From the NCBI GenBank assembly GCA_029582265.1, contig CM055835.1, positions 12,393,498 through 12,457,497 on the forward strand: a stretch of 64,000 nt of DNA, in the 5' to 3' direction. The stretch's first letter is position 1. Each line of letters opens with the position of its first letter. Made by a program: the position numbers and the translations under genes. The notes below the pieces were generated by a model. It was not told the DNA's origin. It saw only the letters and a list, made by a program, of their open reading frames with translations, and searched no databases. The DNA comes from Zoroaster sp. YZ-2022 (Eukaryota > Echinodermata > Asteroidea > Forcipulatida > Zoroasteridae). Of the stretch, positions 59,501-64,000 are shown in pieces.

Positions 59501-61619
59501 TGTTGTTGACACTCAATCACACAAAACCAAACACTTGTGATTGCGCCCTTTCCTTTGATTGTCATAGTTTAGGGGGGTCATGTGATGTGGAAAAGGAAAA
59601 GTGATTGGCCATCGTTTATGAATGGTCAAAGGTTAATATTATAAAAGATAACTGAATATTTAACACACAAACATCTACCTGAGCCCTTTTCAAGATGAAT
59701 GCTGTCAAAGTGACGAGTCTCAACTTGCTCGGCACGATCACAAAATGCTGTTGCAGCCCCTCCGGAGTCGTAAAGTCTGCCTTCCTAGCATTGTTGCCAT
59801 GGTTTCCGTCTTCTTTGCTCCTACTCTTCATGTCTTCTGTTTCTTCTTCAGTGAGTTTCTCTTTGATTTGAGGTTGGTCTTGGGGATTTTGTGAGGTTCT
59901 GGCTGACTGTTTTTCTTTGGCCATGTCAATGATGACAGGGTCGTTCAGGGTCACATCAGCTAATCGTTCAACACCTTTGACAAAAATTTCATTTGACATT
60001 TATTTACATTCATAAATGTCCAAGACAGTTTTAAAAAAACTCTGACTGGATGAAACATGACCATGTGGGGTTGTATTAACCCTTTAACCGTCATATTTTT
60101 AGGTGATTGTCGCTGTGTTTTATACCATGATGCATTTTTCATCTCTGTATCTCTTATTTCTTTTAATAACCCAATACAAGTATACATTTTTTTAAAAGCT
60201 CTGTTGTTTCTCTTTCATTTGATACCACAAAAAGGTTGAAAATAGGTCATGACCTAAATAACATCAAAAAACATACCTGGAATCATTCTAAGAAGCCTGA
60301 GGAGCATTTATGCAAGAAACAATCAATTATATACATCAAACATCATACATACATTCTAGGTTTACTAAAAAGTTCCAAAATATCTCTTATTTTGACCCCA
60401 AACTTTGACAAAATCGAGCACTAGTAACAGCTTCTATCAACGCGAAAAAAGCTGCAAGTGCTGATGAGCAGATCCTTCTAGATGATCAGGGCGCCCTCAG
60501 TTGGTATAATTAGGTCAACCAAAGGCTCATTATCTATGCAGGGAGTGTATGCATTCATTTCATACGAATTTGTATGATTGACATTTAAAGGGTTAACGGA
60601 TGTACAGACCAGCTACGATAATAACCAACCAGCATGTACATGTATGCACAGCTGCACGTGATGTGTCTATGTGGGAATATGGCATTTATCTGTGTTGAAA
60701 ACATAGCAGTAATGACCAACGGAGGGAGGCAGTCCTCTGCACTATTAATAGTTGACCCAGTTATGGTTTCACGCAAAGTGGGTTGTAAAAGTTGTTTATC
60801 ATAATAAAAAAAAAGATACAAGTTGGGCGGATGGGCATGTATTCTTAAAAGTTTCTTGTTGAAGAAACAGTTTTTGGCGGGGGTCTGTTTAGCCAGGGCA
60901 GTGGTCAGATGCCGACATGGAAGGACTGCTCGGGGAATAAAATAGCTGAAAAACAAGGTTCGATTTGGGGATATACATGTACCTGCTCTCCCCTCGATCT
61001 CAGGGCAGTTGATTTGTTCATAATGCAATGATAACTATCAAGTGACTTCAATAAATCTATCAGTTGGAGAATTCAAGCTGTAATGTTACATGTGTCATCC
61101 CAGATTATTCTCTCACGAGAAATAATGTCTTACATGACGTTTCACACATTTAAATACTCACTGTAAGTATAGTCATGTCTAGTTTACATCCAGTTTAGTT
61201 CTGGAACTCGCATGCAGTATCAAGCAATTCTCCCATGATGCTCTCAAGCAGGGTAGCCAAACATGTTACAAGCATGCTTGATGTACGTGCGGCCATTCTG
61301 TTCCGAACGGCTTTGTGGGTATTCCAAGTAGGAAAACACCCCAGAAGTGACCTGTGGACTGGTTCGTCATCCCACAAATAGCCTCCGACAAGCTCATGCA
61401 TAATATGCTGTGGACTGGATTATAGCAGGCTGGTATATTTCATGTAGGTAATCCGATTTTATGACATTACTCCGCCATGCAAAACCTCAAATCTTTCATA
61501 ATATAATCATACCTTCTGACAGCGTGGCAGACAGGAATACGTTTTGCCGCACCGGACTTTTCTCATTCAGAGCATTCAGGATGAAAGAGACGTCTCTGTC
61601 ATATCCCATATCCAGTAAC
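47364..61619 (-). CDS. DDX31: DDX31/Dbp7-type DEAD-box RNA helicase, C-terminal half (8 exons, partial at both ends)
   Basis: ATP-dependent RNA helicase of the DDX31/Dbp7 family, which acts in the nucleolus in large ribosomal subunit assembly (family knowledge). Exons, 5' to 3' on the minus strand: 61619-61513, 59974-59679, 58994-58848, 56899-56840, 54174-54124, 51798-51659, 50297-50119, 47541-47364, about 386 codons. All introns are GT-AG and every junction keeps frame. In order are motif III (LSATLSEG), a charged Lys/Glu-rich insert, motif IV (MLVFLSS), motif V ([10 protein letters not shown]), motif VI ([12 protein letters not shown]) and a DUF4217-like C-terminal domain ([10 protein letters not shown], then [16 protein letters not shown]). 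Walker A and DEAD exons must lie beyond position 64,000. The last exon ends in a donor site in phase 2, so at least one more exon is missing; I found none down to 44 kb. The HLGH-AKSFGLR-AP block favours DDX31 over DDX10/18/55 paralogues. The introns hold many transposons but no exon is broken. Confidence 0.9.
47573..47845 (+). mobile_element. Rearranged SINE with foldback
   Basis: Two successive tRNA-like heads (GCCTGAGCGGTTTAGTGCAT and ATGTCGAGCAGTTCAGTGCA), then a near-perfect hairpin GGGTAGAGATGGCCATCTCTACCC (ends about 47,786-47,838). Lies in the intron just upstream of DDX31 exon h. Confidence 0.75.
48419..49483. mobile_element. TA-flanked transposon remnant with 22-bp identical inverted ends
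   Basis: CCGTAATTTCCGGAATATAA at 48,421 and its exact mirror ending at 49,481, both beside TA. Subterminal GCGGCTTATACG repeats occur at both ends. It carries a plus-strand zinc-finger-like remnant at 48,985-49,183. Confidence 0.85.
48985..49183 (+). pseudogene. Zinc-finger-like transposase N-terminus remnant
   Basis: Starts [20 protein letters not shown]; after a shift in frame it reads [16 protein letters not shown] and [11 protein letters not shown]. The C-x2-C ... H-x5-H spacing with SHGG-NDV-KHV resembles zinc fingers at the N-terminus of some transposase-derived proteins. Frame broken near 49,060; ends at a stop. No catalytic domain. Confidence 0.5.
49506..49765. mobile_element. TA-flanked Tc1/mariner-like MITE
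   Basis: TACACTCACTGGCCAAAAGT and ACTTATGGCCAGGGAGTGTA as inverted ends followed by ATTGCAACAT / GTTGCAAT. The CACTGGCCAAAAGTATTGC wording is typical of Tc1/mariner termini. Confidence 0.85.
49845..49978 (+). mobile_element. Palindrome-family arm, truncated
   Basis: GATACTGATCGAAACGTCGA, AGTTCTTTTCAGAACTAATT, GTGTCACCGCAATTAGTCTT, then CACCATGCAAAGCTACAAG. Missing the CTGANGA part. Confidence 0.85.
50119..50297 (-). CDS. DDX31: DDX31 exon g: start of C-terminal extension
   Basis: The correct acceptor is the TTCTAG after a strong pyrimidine tract (minus-strand CTCTTTTTTTTCTTCC). It restores [14 protein letters not shown] in frame; the CAG six bases downstream would give a stop. Encodes the linker and the beginning of the DUF4217-like region ([16 protein letters not shown]). 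Donor GTGAGT. Confidence 0.88.
50332..51296. mobile_element. TTAA-flanked element with ACTCTTT ends, 965 bp
   Basis: TTAACTCTTTCTAGCCGGAG and CCAAAAAGAGTTAA. It fills most of the DDX31 intron between exons f and g. On the minus strand an acidic stretch ([18 protein letters not shown], about 50,835-50,888) resembles the acidic N-termini of piggyBac-type transposases but stops at once. Confidence 0.8.
51659..51798 (-). CDS. DDX31: DDX31 exon f: motif VI
   Basis: Reads [20 protein letters not shown] and on through [20 protein letters not shown] to [11 protein letters not shown] is motif VI, with the arginine finger that contacts ATP. Acceptor AAAATAG, donor GTAAGC after two bases of a codon. 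Confidence 0.94.
51800..52400. other. DDX31 intron sequence, nothing recognised
   Basis: No gene; AGCCCAGGC-type words repeat at 52,015-52,050 and 52,200-52,225. GACTTTGGCCGTACCATGAC is duplicated at 52,317-52,350. Confidence 0.4.
52376..52758 (+). mobile_element. Composite SINE copy, nearly identical to 46.36-46.74 kb
   Basis: Starts with the tail of the short form (AATGCACGTAAAGTGG), then a long-form SINE lacking GCCGA in the head (TTGTCGTGCGGTCTAGCGCA). ATT tail to 52,758. Confidence 0.9.
52759..53550. other. DDX31 intron, dispersed repeats
   Basis: 52,765-53,010 contains two rounds of the CATCCTAAGAAGTTATTCCG / CATCCCTTGAAATCTTTCTG repeat. 53,440-53,550 matches 400-480. No exon. Confidence 0.5.
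53551..53926. mobile_element. TTAA element, CCCTCCTAC family, GAATGG-rich
   Basis: TTAACCCTCCTACTTTTGGT and ATCAGTAGGAGGGTTAA. The interior is an irregular series of TTTGAATGGT and CCATTTGAAACCATTCG words that fold on each other. Confidence 0.88.
54124..54174 (-). CDS. DDX31: DDX31 exon e: motif V
   Basis: A 17-codon exon, [17 protein letters not shown], carrying the helicase motif V core (TDVAARGLD with Thr from the preceding exon). Acceptor GATCAG, donor GTAGGT, phase 0. One of the best-conserved blocks of the superfamily 2 helicase core. Confidence 0.92.
54369..55870. mobile_element. Longest CCAGTTCG-family TTAA element (1.5 kb)
   Basis: TTAACCAGTTCGTGTCGGAG at 54,369 and CCCGACGCGAACTGGCTAA at 55,870 (right target site decayed). 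Both ends match the 254-bp MITEs and the middle ~1.2 kb is unique to this copy. It may be closer to the autonomous parent. Confidence 0.82.
54769..54936 (+). pseudogene. Acidic Ser-rich ORF in the long TTAA element
   Basis: From Met at 54,769: [20 protein letters not shown], then a basic PTVRKRTKT and a stop. Acidic, serine-rich, then basic: the look of a DNA-transposon transposase N-terminus, with the catalytic part absent. Assignment is inference. Confidence 0.35.
55916..56175. repeat. 23-bp tandem repeat, ~11 units
   Basis: Unit TGTGAAATATTTTACAAAAC+ATT. Begins right after the long TTAA element. Confidence 0.95.
56415..56592. repeat. 58-59-bp tandem repeat, 3 units
   Basis: GCCTGGGTCTCCCTTAAGTC starts at 56,426, 56,484 and 56,543. 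GGACAAAGCCCCCTGAACCT follows in each. Confidence 0.93.
56840..56899 (-). CDS. DDX31: DDX31 exon d: ERTEVFLKF...LLCT
   Basis: A 20-codon exon, [20 protein letters not shown], leading directly into motif V on the next exon. Acceptor ATTCATAG, donor GTGAGT, phase 0 at both ends. Too short to find by ORF length; recognised by family sequence and frame continuity. Confidence 0.9.
56977..57607. mobile_element. CCCTAAC-ended element containing a 44-bp tandem array
   Basis: CTAACCCTAACTCCCTTGGC at the left and GGAAGGTTAGGGTTAG at the right, with CTGAATCC and GGATTTTGGAGGATTTGG words as in 21,834. 56,983-57,295 is seven units of CTAACTCCCTAGGCCCATTT+GCTTACACATAACCTGAATC+CTCC. Confidence 0.8.
57608..57955. 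other. DDX31 intron, nothing recognised
   Basis: No repeat or exon identified. Confidence 0.4.
57957..58347. repeat. 73-bp tandem repeat, ~5 units
   Basis: TGCTAGAGTAATACCTGTGC starts at 57,961 and again (CTGCACAATC variant) at 58,034 and 58,107. Unit also has AAACACGTGCACTAGGCCTG and CCGGGCTGAGTTCATA. Confidence 0.93.
58848..58994 (-). CDS. DDX31: DDX31 exon c: motif IV
   Basis: 49 codons, [20 protein letters not shown] onward to [10 protein letters not shown]. The MLVFLSS stretch is motif IV and LHGSMTQ the motif IVa region of the second RecA domain. Acceptor AACAG, donor GTAAAC, phase 0 at both ends. Confidence 0.93.
59205..59395. repeat. GGGGTGGGGCATGG and CCCACCCTAGGCCTCGG low-complexity tract
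   Basis: Three GGGGTGGGGCATGG units, then four or five ~21-bp units (CTCGGCTCCCCCACCCAAGG). Opposite-strand skew makes a potential foldback. Confidence 0.85.
59679..59974 (-). CDS. DDX31: DDX31 exon b: interdomain segment with charged insert
   Basis: Starts [17 protein letters not shown], followed by a roughly 50-residue hydrophilic insert rich in Lys, Glu, Gln and Ser. It resumes with family-typical [17 protein letters not shown] and AFILKRAQ before the donor GTAGAT. A low-complexity insert between the two RecA-like domains is normal for DDX31/Dbp7. Acceptor TCAAAG; enters in phase 1, leaves in phase 0. Confidence 0.92.
60076..60596. mobile_element. TTAA element with CCCTTTAA ends, 521 bp
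   Basis: TTAACCCTTTAACCGTCATA and TGACATTTAAAGGGTTAA. CCCTTT next to TTAA is the classic piggyBac-like terminus. Within a DDX31 intron. Confidence 0.85.
60600..61500. other. DDX31 intron, no repeat family recognised
   Basis: Nothing coding in frame with the flanking exons. AGCATGTACATGTATGCACA and similar ACATGTAC words only. Confidence 0.45.
61513..61619 (-). CDS. DDX31: DDX31 exon a: end of DEAD core, motif III
   Basis: Reads [20 protein letters not shown] and continues to a motif III (SAT) segment, [15 protein letters not shown] acceptor precedes it and the donor is GTATGA. Its first base completes a codon from an unseen upstream exon (probably Arg of the DEADR-LLD stretch), and its last base combines with the next exon to give Gly. 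Motif III couples ATP hydrolysis to unwinding in this family. Confidence 0.92.
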
Positions 61620-62092
61620 CTACAGGATAACAGACACACAGTCCTATAATTGAAATCTAATCAGAATTCATTCAGTGTAGAATGAAAAAAAATAGTAAAA
61701 AGGTTTCAAAAATGTCTTCCCGGCAATAAGGTCGTGAGCGATCTGTTTGCACTTACGACATTCTGCCGTGAACAGATTTTGAAAACAGCTCTAGCGATCT
61801 TTTGCAATTATTCAACGTCAAAGTTACGCAGTATTTTAATACAAAAGAAAACCAATTCAAATAATTATCAATTTATGTAAAAAGGAAAGTTTTAACTTTT
61901 TGACCTCATTTCCTCCCTACAAACTTCTACAAGGCATACAAAGATTGCTGCATGCAACAGCTAATTCCATTTTTTCCTGAAAGTCTTGAGTGCCCTTCCA
62001 AATTCTGGTAAACTGGGCGCTAAATAAACCCGCCAAACAGAGTAATGTCGACAATGTCTGTAGTGTAGCAAAGCACATTTCAACAATTGTTT
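61620..62092. other. Upstream DDX31 intron, nothing recognised
   Basis: Expected to hold only intron. No DEAD-box exon is visible here or up to 64,000. Confidence 0.5.
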
Positions 62093-62728
62093 TTAACCAG
62101 TTCGCTTCGGATGCCGTGTATACACGCAATTTTTTTTTGTACAGCGGATCGGAGAGTGTCTAAACACGCATTCCGATTTTTGTGTGTGTCACCGGGAGAC
62201 TTGTCAACACGCTACACGTGGCGTGCCGCCGTGGCGGCTGACGTGTATACACGCAATCGTTTCTCGGAGTCCATGGGGTCACGGTTCGGTGGCCCCGGAC
62301 AAAATGCACTGCAAATACTGAACGAGTTCACTCTTTTTGTTGATTTTTGCCTAATCCCTTTATCCAAGACCTGTTCCTTTGACGTACCAGCCAAGTATTT
62401 GTAAAGACGGATTTATATCCATTGTTTACGAGGCATTCGATCTCTCTCCAGGTATGCCGTCTTTTCGACCGGGCGCTGGTCGCTAATAGGCCGTTGCATC
62501 GGAGCTTGCCAACGGTCTAATTGTGCTGAACAAACACAACCGTAATTAAAAACTAGCCATTTAATTCTCAAAATGTCAATGAGTAAAGGTGTTTATTTGG
62601 TTGTCCGAACTTAGTTTCATTGACAAAAAAAATTATTAATGGCTAGAAATTTTTTCAGATTTTTCACTGAAAATAAACCCGCACGGGGGACCGGAAAAAA
62701 ATACATATTCCCGACGTCAACTGGTTAA
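62093..62728. mobile_element. CCAGTTCG-family TTAA element, 636 bp variant
   Basis: TTAACCAGTTCGCTTCGGAT at 62,093 and CCCGACGTCAACTGGTTAA at 62,728. Ends match the family; the interior (GTGGCGTGCCGCCGTGGCGG) is different from the other copies. Confidence 0.88.
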
Positions 62729-62976
62729 ATATGTATCGCCTATGGTTTTCATTATATTACCAGCACTTATTTTTGCTTCGTAGAATATTACTATTTTACC
62801 TTTGGAAAGGAATACAAACACGTTATAGGGAAGATACAACATTGGTATTTGGTAACATACGTTCATTTCAACTTATTTTCAAGAAATATATCATAAAACT
62901 AACCTGTGAAAATTTCATCACAATAAGTGCTCATGTTTTTTAGATAACAATGAAAAACTGATACATGTTCAACTGC
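62729..62976. repeat. Dispersed repeat copy
   Basis: TATGTATCGCCTATGGTTTT to GGAAAGGAATACAAACACG and AAGATACAACATTGGTATTT. Matches 300-480 and 31.14-31.26 kb and the reverse of the 39.1-39.24 kb text. Confidence 0.6.
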
Positions 62977-62978
62977 AA

Positions 62979-63648
62979 TTAACCAGTTCGCGTCGGGAAT
63001 AAAAAAGTTGTGATGTGATCTGGGAAAACCCTTCACATGGTGAAATTTGCCATTTTTGTGTTATATACATCAAATTAACGAGGACACTGTGCTGTTTTCA
63101 AAACTGTTTTATTTATGATTCTAGGTTGTCTATAACTTGAGTTATGCTCTCAGGAAGTTATAGCCACCGCTGTCCTTAAAAAACAATGGCGGAAACGAAA
63201 AACAAAGACGGCTTTTTAATTATCTGTCATCATATGTTTTTACATATAAAATGATGGAATTTTTATTGAATATTTTCAAGAATGATCATTTAGATATTAA
63301 CAATTAAAATGGTAACAAAAACTCAAATTGTCAAAAAAAATTGGCGGGACTATTTTGCCATTATCTTCAAAACAAGTTCGTCGACATCCGACGGGTTTTC
63401 CCAGATCGCATCACAGTTTTTCTGGGCCCCTGTGCGGGTTTCTTTTTCCCACACAAACACGTTAATGGAAGCTTCCACAGCGTGTGGCCACGTCTACCGA
63501 GCATGTCACTGTACGCTCGGCTCGTTGCCATGTCAACCGAGCATGCATACAAATATTCCGGAGTTTCTTATGGCGTGTTTAGACGCTCTCCGATCTGTGG
63601 TGCAAAAAAAAATTGCGTGTATACACGGCCTCCGACATGAACTGGTAA
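62979..63648. mobile_element. CCAGTTCG-family TTAA element split by another transposon
   Basis: Reverse orientation: TTAACCAGTTCGCGTCGGGA at 62,979. The body resumes at 63,416 with GTTTTTCTGGGCCCCTGTGC and runs to CTCCGACATGAACTGG near 63,645. Confidence 0.88.
63010..63414. mobile_element. Nested 405-bp MITE with AGTT target duplication
   Basis: GTGATGTGATCTGGGAAAAC and GTTTTCCCAGATCGCATCAC are inverted (one mismatch over 22 bp). AGTT lies on both sides (63,006-63,009 and 63,415-63,418) and removing one copy restores the host element. Confidence 0.85.
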
Positions 63649-63698
63649 AGTCCCGAAAATAATTCATTATGGGTCCTGTCATGAATTCATTATGGCAC

Positions 63699-63908
63699 TT
63701 AACCCTCCTAGTTCTGGTGCCTTTTTTAGACAAGTTGATGCACCATTTGAAACGATTCGTTTTGTGAAACACACCAAGGTGTAGTGTATCCACCATTCAA
63801 AACCATTTGAATGATTTAAGCCACTGTGTAGTACATTGACCATTTGAAACCATTCGGCTATGGAAACACACCAAGGTGTAGTGTATCCACCATTCAAAAA
63901 CCATTTGA
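63699..63908. mobile_element. TTAA element, CCCTCCTA family, truncated
   Basis: TTAACCCTCCTAGTTCTGGT then AACACACCAAGGTGTAGTGT twice and CCATTTGAAACCATTCG words. Cut by the SINE tail at 63,909. Confidence 0.78.
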
Positions 63909-64000
63909 ATAATAATAATAATAATAATAATAATGTATAGATTTATATAGCGCACGTATCCACCAACTAAGTGGCGCTCAAGGCGCATTATATTATTATC
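63909..64000 (-). mobile_element. SINE 3' end, runs off the window
   Basis: ATAATA tail, TATAGCGCACGTATCCACCA, AAGTGGCGCTCAAGGCGCAT in reverse. Confidence 0.9.

Overview
The window is eukaryotic and looks like a compact, repeat-rich marine invertebrate genome. It has short GT-AG exons separated by 0.7-2.7 kb introns, tRNA-headed SINEs that share a central core (TGAGCAAGACACTTAACC) and end in an ATT-repeat tail, 5'-truncated LINEs, and many palindromic DNA-transposon derivatives. An invertebrate deuterostome, perhaps an echinoderm, fits best by inference from SINE style and abundant ACATGTAC runs. No marker here settles the species.

Right third (about 47.3-61.6 kb, minus strand): the only protein-coding gene I can support. 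Eight exons encode the C-terminal half of a DDX31/Dbp7-type DEAD-box RNA helicase, from motif III (SAT) through motifs V and VI into the C-terminal DUF4217-like domain. All seven internal junctions keep frame. The first exon seen starts in mid-codon and the last ends in a donor site, so the 5' exons lie beyond 64,000 and the 3' end is below 47,364 and was not found. The introns are packed with mobile elements.

Left two thirds (1-47 kb): no gene recognised. Repeats include LINE fragments (1.9-3.1, 8.2-9.3 and 13.4 kb), SINEs in both orientations, several families of TTAA-flanked non-autonomous elements (piggyBac-like by target site), a hAT-type element with a clean 8-bp target duplication, and TA-flanked Tc1/mariner-like MITEs. 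Tandem arrays have periods of 77, 108, 106 (two inverted arrays 23 kb apart), 24 and 26 bp, and there is a 1-kb polypurine tract. Between them are repeat-poor stretches (3.8-4.4, 5.6-5.9, 14.5-15.4, 27.8-28.6, 29.4-30.1, 35.3-35.5, 44.2-44.5 kb) without plausible ORFs. They are candidate conserved regulatory DNA, but this cannot be shown from one sequence.

Most unusual signal: two unrelated dispersed repeats carry the same hammerhead-ribozyme-like layout. Each has a 3-4 bp stem I, CTGANGA, one extra base, a 5-6 bp stem II, GAAA, a self-complementary ACGT/AGCT stem III, and stem I closing again. One is in a palindromic repeat with Penelope-like features (12.8 and 46.0 kb). The other lies directly downstream of a tRNA-like SINE head (6.5 kb).
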